The position numbers and the translations under genes are program-made. A DNA stretch of 51,390 nucleotides. Origin: Clostridia bacterium. GTDB taxonomy: Bacteria; Bacillota; Clostridia; Oscillospirales; CAG-272. The stretch is taken from assembly GCA_017504205.1 (NCBI GenBank), contig JAFVRO010000018.1, positions 1 to 51,390 on the forward strand. Reading direction: 5' to 3'. Below, piece by piece: positions 1 to 7,551 of this stretch (position 1 is the stretch's first letter; every line of letters starts with the position of its first letter). The notes under the pieces were generated by a model. The model saw nothing but the letters and a program-made list of their open reading frames with translations. It was not told where the DNA came from and made no database searches.

Positions 1-67
1 AACCCTTCCCGGTTCGTTTGTGTATCTCTACTATTTTCTTCTTGAATGCATAATCGTATTTATACAT
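1..67 (-). CDS. IS transposase, N-terminal fragment (IS3/IS150 OrfA-like)
   Basis: The visible 22 codons start MYKYDYAFKKKIVEIHKR. This resembles the first helix of the helix-turn-helix domain of IS3-family OrfA proteins of the IS150 type, which commonly begin with K-Y-x-x-E/A-F-K-x-K-V-V-E. The remainder lies outside the window, so function beyond DNA binding cannot be shown. The start is the ATG at 67-65, preceded by AGGGGG at a 6-base spacing; that site lies in the 3' arm of the hairpin at 75-130. An identical gene start occurs at the other end of the window. Confidence 0.6.
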   Translation of the reverse strand, partial: MYKYDYAFKKKIVEIHKRTGKG

Positions 68-74
68 AAAAAAC

Positions 75-130
75 CCCCTTAAAGTATTCTCGAAAACTTT
101 TTTGTTTTTTCGAGTGTATACTCTAAGGGG
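75..130 (-). promoter_or_regulatory. hairpin covering the transposase ribosome binding site (left copy)
   Basis: Read on the minus strand, CCCCTTAGAGTAT and CTCGAAAA pair with TTTTCGAG and ATACTTTAAGGGG, leaving a short A-rich loop. A run of T residues follows, then the ATG. The 3' arm holds the AGGGGG ribosome binding site. Transcripts entering from outside would therefore either terminate here or have the start site masked. This type of protection against read-through is known for several insertion sequences; here it is inferred from the fold only. Confidence 0.6.
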
Positions 131-166
131 ATTATATCACAGTGAGACAGCCAAAATATTAACGCT

Positions 167-3100
167 TTACGCCTTTTTCATAGCAACCTTGACGTCTGCT
201 CCGTCAACTGAAACGACGGATTCGTAGTCAGCCGCACCATGAAGTGTACCCGTAACGAGAAGCTCGGAGTAGATCTTCGCAGAGCTTGCCTCATCGGAAA
301 GTATAGCAGATATGTCCGCATCCTCGGTGGAAAGACTGATAAGAATGTTGTCCTCAATGTTGAAGCCCGCACTCTTTCTGCATACCTGAAGCTGACGGAT
401 AAGCTTGCGGAGCATACCCTCTCTCTTGAGATTTTCGTCGATCTCAAGATCAAGAACTACGATGTTTGAGCCAATGCTCTCAACCGCAAAGCCCTCGCGT
501 GGAACGTCGGTAACGATGAACAGATCCTCTGTCAACTGCGGCTCGAATGCGTCAACCTTAACGAAGCCCTCAGTCTTGAAGCCCTTGAGCCACTCGGCAA
601 CCTCAGCAGAGCTCATCTCGGCAACGTAAGCCTTGAGCTTGTTGACGTCCTTCTTCAGTACGGCACCCGCCTTCTTGAAGTTGACCGCAAGTCTTGTATC
701 GTGGAACTCAGAGTCTCCGGTGATGTACTCAATCTTCATAACATTGATCTCGTCAAGAAGCACGCTCTCAAACTCCTCAACCGCATTCGCGTACTCGGGA
801 GTGAGCTTAACGTACATAGCACGCAGAGGCTGCTTGAGTCCTATTCTGTGCTCGTTACGCAAACGCTGGATCATGTAGATGATCTCTCTGATTCTCGTCG
901 TATCCTCAACAAGTCCGGAGTAATCCTTGATCTCGATGGGGGATGGGAAACGGCTCAGATGCACGCTCTCTGCCTCGGAAGGCTCAAACTCGCGTACCAT
1001 GTTGTGCCAGATATAATCCGTTATAAAGGGCGTAATGGGAGCCATTACCTGAATGACCTTCTTGATAGCAAGGTAAAGAACCTTGTACGCTACATTCTTG
1101 TCGCTCGACTCTTCCTTCCAGAAGCGGCGACGGTTGATACGGATGTACCAGTTGCAAAGATCGTCAACGTATCCCTCGTATGCCTTAAGCACGTCCGCGT
1201 AGGTGTTGGAATCGTAAGCCGCCTTTGCAGTAGCAATGAAATCGTTGGTGATCTGGAGCAACCACTTGTCCGTAAGCGTCAGATCCTCGTCCTTTAATTC
1301 AAAGCTAAGGTCTGGATTGTCAAGCACTGCGTAGGTGTTGAAGAAAATGTAAGCATTCCAGAGCGCAAGAAGCTTTCTCTTTGCCTCGTCACCAAGTCCG
1401 TAGCCAAAGCGCAGATTAGCGATCGAGTTGTTTCCGGAATAAAGGTATCTGATCGTGTCAGCGCCCATGTTCTTGGCAGCATCCTCAAGCCTGATGGAAA
1501 TCATGCTCTTTGAGAACTTCTGACCGTTCTCCTGAATAACGCTTCCGTGACACATAACCTTCTTGTAAGGAGCAACGCCCTCAAGCACTACACTCATGAA
1601 GAGCTGTGAATAGAACCAAAGTCTGATCTGCTCAACCATCTCGATAACTATATCGGACGGGAAGTTGTTCTCCCAATATTCGTGATCCGTAAAATATTTC
1701 TTCGTGGAGAAGGGAGTGATTCCCGCGTCAAGCCAACAGTCTCCTACCTCGGAGATTCTCTGTACTTCAGCGCCGCACTCACATCTGATCTTGATGTCAT
1801 CGATCCAGGGACGGTGCAGATTTTTAACACCTGCGAGCTTTTCGGGCTCAGCCGCATGCTCCTTAAGCTCCTCGTATGAGCCGATAACGGTCAGCTTGCC
1901 GCAATCGGGACAAATGTAGAAGGGTAGGGGAAGACCGTAAAATCTCTTTCTTGAAATGTTCCAGTCACCCATATTCGTGAGCCAGTCAGCCATACGCTTC
2001 TTAAGATGCTCAGGCTGCCATTCAACGTGCTCAATAGCCTCAAGCAACTGAGGGCGAAGCTCGTCGGAAAGCAGATACCACTCGTCAACTAGTCTGAATA
2101 CTATATCCGTTTTACATCTCCAGCAGTGTGCGTAGCTGTGAGTGTAATCGTGCGTGTAATAAAGCTTACCTTCTTTTTCAAGAGCCGCGAAAATGTCCTC
2201 TGCAACCTCAACCGTATTCTTTCCTGCAAACGGGCCGAACTCGGGAAGAATGATTCCCGACTCGTCGATGGGGCATATCTGAGGAATGTCGTGTCTGAGA
2301 CCAAGCTCGTAGTCCTCGGCACCGCATCCGGGAGCGATGTGAACAACGCCTGATCCCTCTTCGGCATCAACGACCTCCCACGGAACTATCTTGTGGGTAA
2401 AGCCCTGAGGAGCAAGCCACGGGAAGCAGGTCTCGTATTCCTTGCCAACAAATTCAGTACCCTTAACTATCTTGACTATCTCAACGATATCACCCTTAAG
2501 TACCTTTACAAGGGGCTTAACCACAACGAGAAGCTTGTCCATGCTCTTGACTCTGACTACGGCGTAATCCATCTCGGGATTTACTGCGAGCGCACAGTTG
2601 GAAGTGAGTGTCCACGGCGTGGTGGTCCATACGAGCATGCAGTAATCCTCATCCTTGACAGGAAGCTTTACGAATACTGCCTTGCATGTAACCTCTTTGT
2701 ATGCGCCCGACATCTCGTGCTCTGAAAGCGAGGTTCCGCAACGGGGACACCAAGGCATAGCCTTCTTTCTTCTTGCAAGCCATCCCTTCTCCTGGCAAAC
2801 CTTGAGGAAGTGCCAGATCGAGGTAATATTCTCGTCGGTGTTGGTAAAATAGGAATGCTCCCAATCCATCCACTGACCGAGCCTCTTGGACTGCTCGGTG
2901 ATAACTGCCGCAGAGCGACGCACTCTGTCCATGCAGGCATCCGTGAACTTGTCCATACCGAAATCGTATATATCGCTCTTGGACTTGAAGCCCATAGACT
3001 TTTCAACTTCAACCTCAACCCAAAGACCCTGAGCGTCAAAACCGTTTTGGTATTGGCAGGATCTGCCGTTCATCGCGTTGTAACGGATGGTAACATCCTT

Positions 3101-3289
3101 GAGCGTGCGCCCAAATGCGTGGTGAACACCCATCGGGTTGTTCGCAGTTATAGGACCGTCCAAAAATCTGAAACGGGGACCGTTTTGATTCTGAGCAACA
3201 AGCTTGTTAAAATAATCGCCCGCTTCCCAGATCTTAAGCATTGATTCTTCATTTGCCGAAAAATCGTAACTTGGATTTTCTTTTCTCAT
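167..3289 (-). CDS. ileS: isoleucine--tRNA ligase, variant signature motif
   Basis: This class I aminoacyl-tRNA synthetase of 1040 residues charges tRNA-Ile in the cytoplasm. Recognisable parts are the Rossmann-fold start with GVHH at 55-58, where HIGH is expected, the CP1 editing domain (WTTTPWT at 221-227, GSGVVHIAPG at 312-321), the WNISRKRFYG segment at 443-452 and KFSKS at 591-595 in place of KMSKS. Several C-x2-C pairs (181/184, 389/392, 460/463, 503/505) suggest bound zinc. The length and eukaryote-like C-terminal region fit the IleRS2 type rather than the usual IleRS1. It is transcribed alone from a sigma-A-type promoter, with GAAAGG about 18 bases before the ATG. Function is clear from overall similarity; the altered signature is the notable point. 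Confidence 0.9.
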   Translation of the reverse strand: MRKENPSYDFSANEESMLKIWEAGDYFNKLVAQNQNGPRFRFLDGPITANNPMGVHHAFGRTLKDVTIRYNAMNGRSCQYQNGFDAQGLWVEVEVEKSMGFKSKSDIYDFGMDKFTDACMDRVRRSAAVITEQSKRLGQWMDWEHSYFTNTDENITSIWHFLKVCQEKGWLARRKKAMPWCPRCGTSLSEHEMSGAYKEVTCKAVFVKLPVKDEDYCMLVWTTTPWTLTSNCALAVNPEMDYAVVRVKSMDKLLVVVKPLVKVLKGDIVEIVKIVKGTEFVGKEYETCFPWLAPQGFTHKIVPWEVVDAEEGSGVVHIAPGCGAEDYELGLRHDIPQICPIDESGIILPEFGPFAGKNTVEVAEDIFAALEKEGKLYYTHDYTHSYAHCWRCKTDIVFRLVDEWYLLSDELRPQLLEAIEHVEWQPEHLKKRMADWLTNMGDWNISRKRFYGLPLPFYICPDCGKLTVIGSYEELKEHAAEPEKLAGVKNLHRPWIDDIKIRCECGAEVQRISEVGDCWLDAGITPFSTKKYFTDHEYWENNFPSDIVIEMVEQIRLWFYSQLFMSVVLEGVAPYKKVMCHGSVIQENGQKFSKSMISIRLEDAAKNMGADTIRYLYSGNNSIANLRFGYGLGDEAKRKLLALWNAYIFFNTYAVLDNPDLSFELKDEDLTLTDKWLLQITNDFIATAKAAYDSNTYADVLKAYEGYVDDLCNWYIRINRRRFWKEESSDKNVAYKVLYLAIKKVIQVMAPITPFITDYIWHNMVREFEPSEAESVHLSRFPSPIEIKDYSGLVEDTTRIREIIYMIQRLRNEHRIGLKQPLRAMYVKLTPEYANAVEEFESVLLDEINVMKIEYITGDSEFHDTRLAVNFKKAGAVLKKDVNKLKAYVAEMSSAEVAEWLKGFKTEGFVKVDAFEPQLTEDLFIVTDVPREGFAVESIGSNIVVLDLEIDENLKREGMLRKLIRQLQVCRKSAGFNIEDNILISLSTEDADISAILSDEASSAKIYSELLVTGTLHGAADYESVVSVDGADVKVAMKKA

Positions 3290-3393
3290 ATCAGTAAACC
3301 GTGCCTTTCATTTGAGTCTTAAACTCAATAAATAAATTCAAAATGCTGAGCGACCGCCCGTTGGCATCGCTTTATGGAAACACAATTATAATT

Positions 3394-3422
3394 ATTATAC
3401 TATATAATAAAATATCTGTCAA
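3394..3422 (-). promoter_or_regulatory. ileS promoter (sigma-A type)
   Basis: On the minus strand TTGACA (3422-3417) and TATAAT (3399-3394) are both perfect consensus hexamers with a 17-base spacer. The transcript would start near 3387, giving a leader of about 98 bases. That is shorter than a usual T-box leader. It contains only small hairpins, such as TTGAGT/ACTCAA at 3323-3339. Confidence 0.85.
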
Positions 3423-3534
3423 GTCTCAATCGACCTTTTTGCACAATATTTTTGTCGGCATCACAAAAATTCAGCATAATTGCGATTCTTGATCAATACA
3501 CGCTAAATTATTGCAATATTTTTTGAATTAATGC

Positions 3535-3563
3535 TTGAAAAAAATCTCTTTTGGGGTTATAAT
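3535..3563 (+). promoter_or_regulatory. promoter of ireB-ribF
   Basis: TTGAAA at 3535-3540 and TATAAT at 3558-3563 are separated by 17 bases, a good vegetative promoter. It is divergent from the ileS promoter. The roughly 110 bases between the two promoters (3423-3534) are AT-rich and hold no gene that I can support. Confidence 0.8.
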
Positions 3564-3613
3564 ATAATTGAACGATTGTTTTTTGACGGAAAGGAACTGC
3601 TAACGGTACTTTT

Positions 3614-3916
3614 ATGAACAATATGGAACAGCTGACGATATCCCCCCTCTTCAGAAGCGATAACTCTGAACCTGAGGTAAGGAGCGTCTCCCCCGAGGAG
3701 ATCCGCTCTATACTTAACGTTGTTATCGACGTCCTGAAGGAGCACGGATTCGATCCGTACAGACAGATCTCGGGGTATATAATATCAGACGATCCCGCAT
3801 ATATTCCCGATTATAATAATGCTCGCTCCATACTTTGCCGTGTCGACAGAGATACACTTCTCGGCGAGATGATAAGATATTATTTTGAACATCGGGTTGA
3901 ATCGGACGGAGAATAA
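3614..3916 (+). CDS. ireB: IreB family regulatory protein (UPF0297)
   Basis: This 100-residue protein matches the IreB/YrzL family, a small protein phosphorylated by Ser/Thr kinases and linked to cell-envelope stress control in low-GC Gram-positives. Diagnostic stretches are the QISGYIISDDPAYIP segment (71-85 region), then YNNAR and the RDTLLGEMIRYYFEH tail; these match the family pattern GYLLSGDPAYIP...ARNLIRKLERDELIEELVKxYLE. Family members normally sit with ruvX (yrrK) and yrzB, but here the neighbour is ribF, whose start overlaps this stop by one base (TAATG). The AAGGAA at 3591-3596 is 17 bases before the ATG, which is long, but no closer in-frame start was found. Confidence 0.85.
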   Translation: MNNMEQLTISPLFRSDNSEPEVRSVSPEEIRSILNVVIDVLKEHGFDPYRQISGYIISDDPAYIPDYNNARSILCRVDRDTLLGEMIRYYFEHRVESDGE

Positions 3917-4896
3917 TGATGGATCGCTTTATTCCTTCCCCCGAATCACCGCTTGTTGCCATAAGCCTGAAAACCCTGACACGTGTACCGCTTCCTTTAG
4001 CGAAAAACGTATCTACCGTACTGTGCATAGGTAACTTTGACGGAGTTCACATAGGACATATTGAACTGATAAAAAGGGCAAAGAAGCTTTCTGAGCGGAT
4101 CGCACTTGCGAAGGAGAACAATAGCATCTTGTGTGGCGCGTGGTTCTTTTCCGCACCTACACGCCCCGATGCAACCGTACTCACACCTCTTGAGGAGAAG
4201 CTGTCGATCATGCAGACGTTCGGACTTGATATCGCCTTTATAGCTCATTTTCCATCCTTTATGAAAATGTCCCCCGGGGAGTTTGCGTCTCTGACTCTTC
4301 TTGAAAACTGCCAATGCAAAGGCGCCGTTTGCGGATATAATTTCCGCTACGGATGCGGAGGACGCGGAGATGCACAGAGCCTGCGCAATGATTTTCCGTA
4401 CGAGGTTGACGTTGTAGAATGTGTTACAGCCGACGGAGTCCCCGTCAGCTCAAGCACCGTGCGTAGTCTTCTTGCCGAAGGAAACGCAGAACAAGCCGCA
4501 AAAATGCTCTCAAGACCGTATTGCTTGACCGCGCCCGTAATAAAAGGCAAGATGCTCGGACGCAAGCTTGGCTTTCCAACCGCAAACCAGCAGTTTTCGG
4601 ACGGACTTGCCATTCCGGCGTTCGGCGTGTACATAACACGGATAACGGTTGAAGGAAAACGGTACGCAGGGGTTTCCAATGTCGGTGTCCGCCCGACGGT
4701 AGAAAATACCAACGCCGTAAACTGTGAGACCTATATCCTTGACTTTGACGGAGATATATACGGTAAAACCGTAAAGACCGAGTTTTTGACAATGCTCCGT
4801 CCCGAGACTAAATTCCCATCTGTTGAAGCACTCCGTACCGCAGTGCTTGAAAATATCGCTCAGGCAAGAGAATACTTCAAAAACAATCAGATATAA
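3916..4896 (+). CDS. ribF: bifunctional riboflavin kinase / FAD synthetase
   Basis: RibF converts riboflavin to FMN and then FAD. The N-terminal nucleotidyltransferase domain carries GNFDGVHIGH at about 38-47 and the SSSTVRSLL segment near 178-186. The C-terminal riboflavin kinase domain carries GRKLGFPTAN near 215-224, followed by the usual GVSNVG(V)RPTV and the conserved NCETYILDF segment. At 326 residues the length is normal. The gene is probably translated by coupling to ireB, because its first ATG shares a base with the ireB stop. A second ATG follows directly (3919), so the exact start could be either. Confidence 0.93.
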   Translation: MMDRFIPSPESPLVAISLKTLTRVPLPLAKNVSTVLCIGNFDGVHIGHIELIKRAKKLSERIALAKENNSILCGAWFFSAPTRPDATVLTPLEEKLSIMQTFGLDIAFIAHFPSFMKMSPGEFASLTLLENCQCKGAVCGYNFRYGCGGRGDAQSLRNDFPYEVDVVECVTADGVPVSSSTVRSLLAEGNAEQAAKMLSRPYCLTAPVIKGKMLGRKLGFPTANQQFSDGLAIPAFGVYITRITVEGKRYAGVSNVGVRPTVENTNAVNCETYILDFDGDIYGKTVKTEFLTMLRPETKFPSVEALRTAVLENIAQAREYFKNNQI

Positions 4897-4990
4897 CACA
4901 TTAAATTAACACGGATGATCTGCTATCCGGATCAGCAGCTTGTCCGTTTTATTATAATTTGCGAAGATCAATGACAAGGAGGAGAAGAGT

Positions 4991-6292
4991 ATGCCGGAAC
5001 ATTCCGCAAAAAGCACAATAAACCGCATGGTGTGTATTCTCCTCGCAGCTTTTGCAATAGTATGTCTTGTGTTCCCATGCTGCGCTGCCGATAACAAAGC
5101 ACAATCCGCATACATTTACAATATAGAAAACAATCTGTGCGTTTATCAGGAAAACGGAGAAAAGAAGGTCCCTGTAGGCTCGTCTGCGCGCCTTATGACG
5201 GGACTTATTGCCTGCGAAATGCTTGCTGACAAACTCGACGAGACTATAACCGTAAAGCCAAATATGCTTGTCCCGTCATCCAATAAGCTTGGCATTAAGA
5301 GTGAGGAAACCATGCCGCTCTCAGACCTCGTGTACGGATTGATATGCTCAGGTTACGACGATTGCGCAAACGCCATCGCAATACGGATTTCCGGTAGCGT
5401 AGACAGCTTCGTCGTGCTGATGAATGAAAAAGCCACACAGCTCGGAATGACTTCCACAAAATATAAAAGCCCGTATGCGCAGGGATCAGCAGATGCCGTT
5501 ACCTGTGCCTCCGATGTCGCAAAGCTTGCCGTTGCCGCATCCAAGAACAACCTTTTCCTTGAGATATCCTCGGCGTTTAAATATAAGCTTGCTGCTACGA
5601 ACCTTTCGGGAGAGGTTACGATATATAATTGTAACGCACTTGTGTCACAGCGTAGTGACCCGAAGTACTATAATTCCGCATGCCGCGGCCTCTTTTCGGG
5701 ATATGAAAAAAATATCGGTTATAGCCTTGCAACCCTTGCCCTGAATGACGACCTGAGCTACATATGTGTCATTCTGGGAGCAACAGAAAAGGACGGCACC
5801 GTATATTCATACGCGATGGCGTCCGAGCTTATTAAAAAAGTATTTGCGGATTTTTCATATTCAACCGTTGTGGATTCCTCCGAGCCCGTTTGCTACGTCC
5901 CCGTCTCAATGTCGGATTCGGTTGATGAAATACAAGCCTATCCCGAGCATGATGTGACGCTGCTCGCTTCAGCCGATCAACTTGAAAAATCAGTTACAAG
6001 CTATCGACTTAACGCCGCATCCCTCGAAGCCCCGATAGAAAAGGGGGATACCGTTGGATTTCTGACCGTTACCGTAGATTCAAGAACCGTGACAGTTAAG
6101 CTCGTCGCAGGACAGAGCGTTGAAAGAAGCCGCTTCCTTCACATCATGAAAAGTATTGAAGATTTTTCAAAGGGCAGAGTATTCTCAGCCTCCGTGTGCT
6201 GCGCTATTGTCCTGACCGTGATAGCGGTATATGTAGATTTTAAAATCAGAACCGGATCCTCCGCGCGCAGACGCCGCAGAAGACACTACTGA
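4991..6292 (+). CDS. D-alanyl-D-alanine carboxypeptidase-like protein, probably catalytically inactive
   Basis: The 433 residues show a signal peptide (about 12-32), a peptidase S11 (DacA/DacF-type) domain, a beta-rich C-terminal domain (about 305-380), one membrane helix (399-416) and an Arg-rich end, so it should face outwards, anchored in the membrane. All three penicillin-binding motifs are altered. The SxxK motif reads S64-S-A-R67, the SxN motif reads S120-G-Y122, and the KTG motif reads F235-S-G237. The fold is recognisable from the PVGSSARLMTGLIACE and LVYGLICSGYDD contexts. AAGGAGGAG stands 8 bases before the ATG. A peptidoglycan-binding or regulatory role is only an inference. Confidence 0.8.
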   Translation: MPEHSAKSTINRMVCILLAAFAIVCLVFPCCAADNKAQSAYIYNIENNLCVYQENGEKKVPVGSSARLMTGLIACEMLADKLDETITVKPNMLVPSSNKLGIKSEETMPLSDLVYGLICSGYDDCANAIAIRISGSVDSFVVLMNEKATQLGMTSTKYKSPYAQGSADAVTCASDVAKLAVAASKNNLFLEISSAFKYKLAATNLSGEVTIYNCNALVSQRSDPKYYNSACRGLFSGYEKNIGYSLATLALNDDLSYICVILGATEKDGTVYSYAMASELIKKVFADFSYSTVVDSSEPVCYVPVSMSDSVDEIQAYPEHDVTLLASADQLEKSVTSYRLNAASLEAPIEKGDTVGFLTVTVDSRTVTVKLVAGQSVERSRFLHIMKSIEDFSKGRVFSASVCCAIVLTVIAVYVDFKIRTGSSARRRRRRHY

Positions 6293-6307
6293 TTAAAAAT
6301 AAAAACG

Positions 6308-6387
6308 AAAAAAGCACATCAATAATGCACCGACGAGCTGATATCATAAGATTGATATTCCGAGGGCAATCCAGGATGTGCTTTTTT
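6308..6387. terminator. bidirectional terminator-like long hairpin
   Basis: AAAAAAGCACATC (6308-6320) pairs with GATGTGCTTTTTT (6375-6387), so either direction ends in a T-run. The enclosed 54 bases contain a second small stem (ATATCA/TGATAT, about 6341-6358). It would end the carboxypeptidase-like transcript on the plus strand and any minus-strand transcript started near 6547. Confidence 0.7.
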
Positions 6388-6547
6388 ATTATTCGAAGCA
6401 CCGAGGCTTCGGGACATAGTACAATTTCCCGATATTGAAATATGTACTGTGAGTGAATAGTATCCGTATCCGCAACGTTTCCCCTCGTTTCAGATAAGGA
6501 TGGCGACGGGCTCTGGCGGAGTGGCAGTCCGTAACTCCAAAATCCGT
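6388..6547 (-). ncRNA. candidate small RNA, family not recognised
   Basis: A consensus-like promoter lies just upstream on the minus strand and a terminator lies beyond, but there is no credible reading frame between them. The predicted RNA contains a strong hairpin (CAGTACATATTTC pairing with GAAATTGTACT, about 6418-6449) and a tight CGAAGC/GCTTCG stem at 6394-6411. I could not match it to tmRNA, SRP RNA, RNase P or a T-box. A 6S-like RNA is possible but not shown. The 3' end may extend to about 6310. Confidence 0.3.
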
Positions 6548-6553
6548 GGATAT

Positions 6554-6582
6554 ATTATAACTCAAAAATACCGTTTTGTAAA
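6554..6582 (-). promoter_or_regulatory. minus-strand promoter of the candidate small RNA
   Basis: On the minus strand TTTACA (6582-6577) and TATAAT (6559-6554) are spaced by 17 bases. A likely start is the A near 6547. No gene on this strand follows within 6 kb except ileS, which has its own promoter. Confidence 0.55.
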
Positions 6583-6784
6583 TTATCAATTTTGACGATT
6601 TTTACACCAAAATTTCGTCAAAAAGGATACATAATAGAAATTTTGCCAAAATACTGCTACAATTTTGTGCTAAATGACAACAATCAAGATAAAGTTCTCA
6701 TAACCGACAAATGTCGCGTTTGCTTCCTGACGAAGCCGGTCGATACGGAACTTCGAAAAAAATCAAAAAACTTTCAAAAAACTA

Positions 6785-6814
6785 TTGACAAAGCAAATCA
6801 AACTATGCTATAAT
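6785..6814 (+). promoter_or_regulatory. infC operon promoter
   Basis: TTGACA at 6785-6790 and TATAAT at 6809-6814 are perfect hexamers with an 18-base spacer. Transcription would start near 6821, about 140 bases before the infC start codon. This leaves room for the attenuating leader. Confidence 0.85.
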
Positions 6815-6820
6815 ATCAAG

Positions 6821-6962
6821 GTCAAACAAGTAGAGCGTTCTCCGTTCTCACCGCCGTAAACGAGCGAAGCGGTAAATAACAGATCAAAACGGCATCGCTA
6901 TGCCGAGAAATGTTATGCACGGAGAATCTCCGTGCAATTTTTTATCTAATTGGAGGTGCGTA
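6821..6962 (+). promoter_or_regulatory. infC leader, probable L20-type attenuator
   Basis: The leader holds ACCGC/GCGGT and GGCAT/ATGCC stems and then a textbook intrinsic terminator. In that terminator GCACGGAG (6917-6924) pairs with CTCCGTGC (6928-6935) over a 3-base loop, followed by TTTTTT at 6938-6943, all before the infC ribosome binding site. In Bacillus the infC-rpmI-rplT operon is controlled by L20 binding to such a leader and causing premature termination. Place and layout agree, though I cannot score it against the family model. Confidence 0.7.
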
Positions 6963-7481
6963 ATTATCAGCGTTAATGAGTTGCAGATCAACGAGGAGAT
7001 CAAGTTGAAGGAAGTAAGAGTAATAGGCGAGGACAGTGAGCCCATCGGTATCATGAGCAGTGCAGAGGCACTTGAAATTGCATACGATAAGGGATACGAT
7101 CTCGTTCTTATAGCTCCTCAGGCTACCCCGCCCGTATGCCGCATAATGGATTACGGCAGATATCGCTTTGAACGTGAAAAGAGAGAAAAGGAAGCAAAGA
7201 AAAAGCAACAGACAGTTGAGCTTAAGGAAATCCAACTCTCATACCGTATCGACACACACGACTTTGAAACCAAGTTGAACCATGCCAAGAAGTTTTTGGC
7301 ACAGGGAAATAAAGTGCGTGTTGTAATGCGCTTCAGAGGCAGAGAAATGAGCCACGTAGCACTTGGCAGAGAGGTGCTCCAAAGATTTGAGGATGCCTGC
7401 GCAGAGTCAGGCACGGTTGATAAGAAGCCGGTCCTTGACGGCAGATCATTGACAATGGTGATTTTACCGCTAAAAAAATAA
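6963..7481 (+). CDS. infC: translation initiation factor IF-3 (AUU start)
   Basis: IF-3 of 172 residues prevents 30S-50S joining and checks start codon pairing. The N-domain starts ELQINEEIKLKEVRVIG, the linker is Lys/Glu-rich (about 75-90), and the C-domain carries the conserved FRGREMSHVALG segment. The start is assigned to ATT at 6963, because GGAGG at 6952-6956 lies six bases before it and homology begins there. The upstream ATG at 6900 would sit inside the leader and read through the terminator hairpin. AUU starts are a known hallmark of infC and allow IF-3 to limit its own translation. It is the first gene of infC-rpmI-rplT. Confidence 0.93.
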   Translation: MISVNELQINEEIKLKEVRVIGEDSEPIGIMSSAEALEIAYDKGYDLVLIAPQATPPVCRIMDYGRYRFEREKREKEAKKKQQTVELKEIQLSYRIDTHDFETKLNHAKKFLAQGNKVRVVMRFRGREMSHVALGREVLQRFEDACAESGTVDKKPVLDGRSLTMVILPLKK

Positions 7482-7551
7482 TCTCGTTTGGACCGTGTGC
7501 CGGCGGTCTTGAATAAATACGGCAATATTATCAGGAAAGAGGAACATAACA

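Larger units (their letters stand above)
1..152 (-). mobile_element. IS end, left copy, truncated by the window edge
   Basis: This stretch is the inverted copy of positions 51238-51389, with only two mismatches over 152 bases (positions 140-141 against 51249-51250). The shared block begins abruptly with GGCTGTCTCAC, read on the minus strand from 152, where the flanks stop matching, so 152 marks the element boundary. Inside it lie a -10-like TATAAT, a long hairpin and the start of a transposase gene reading out of the window. The boundary is only 14 bases beyond the ileS stop codon. The family is judged IS3-like from the encoded protein start alone; the rest of the element is not in view. Confidence 0.8.

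Noticed and set aside
701..1297. 198-codon plus-strand frame opposite ileS
   Set aside because: It lies wholly antisense to a confident gene, with no ribosome binding site or known domain.
6508..6545. Possible tRNA-like stretch (GCGGAGTGGCAGTCC)
   Set aside because: It superficially resembles a D-arm, but no acceptor stem, anticodon arm or TTCGA arm can be formed around it.
6389..6589. A 66-codon minus-strand frame in the infC upstream gap
   Set aside because: It starts upstream of the minus-strand promoter, lacks a ribosome binding site and has low-quality composition; an RNA is the better reading.
6592..6813. A 73-codon plus-strand frame before infC
   Set aside because: It contains the infC promoter hexamers, has no ribosome binding site and its translation resembles no family.
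6900..6962. ATG at 6900 as infC start
   Set aside because: It would translate the leader terminator hairpin and has no Shine-Dalgarno sequence; homology begins at 6963.
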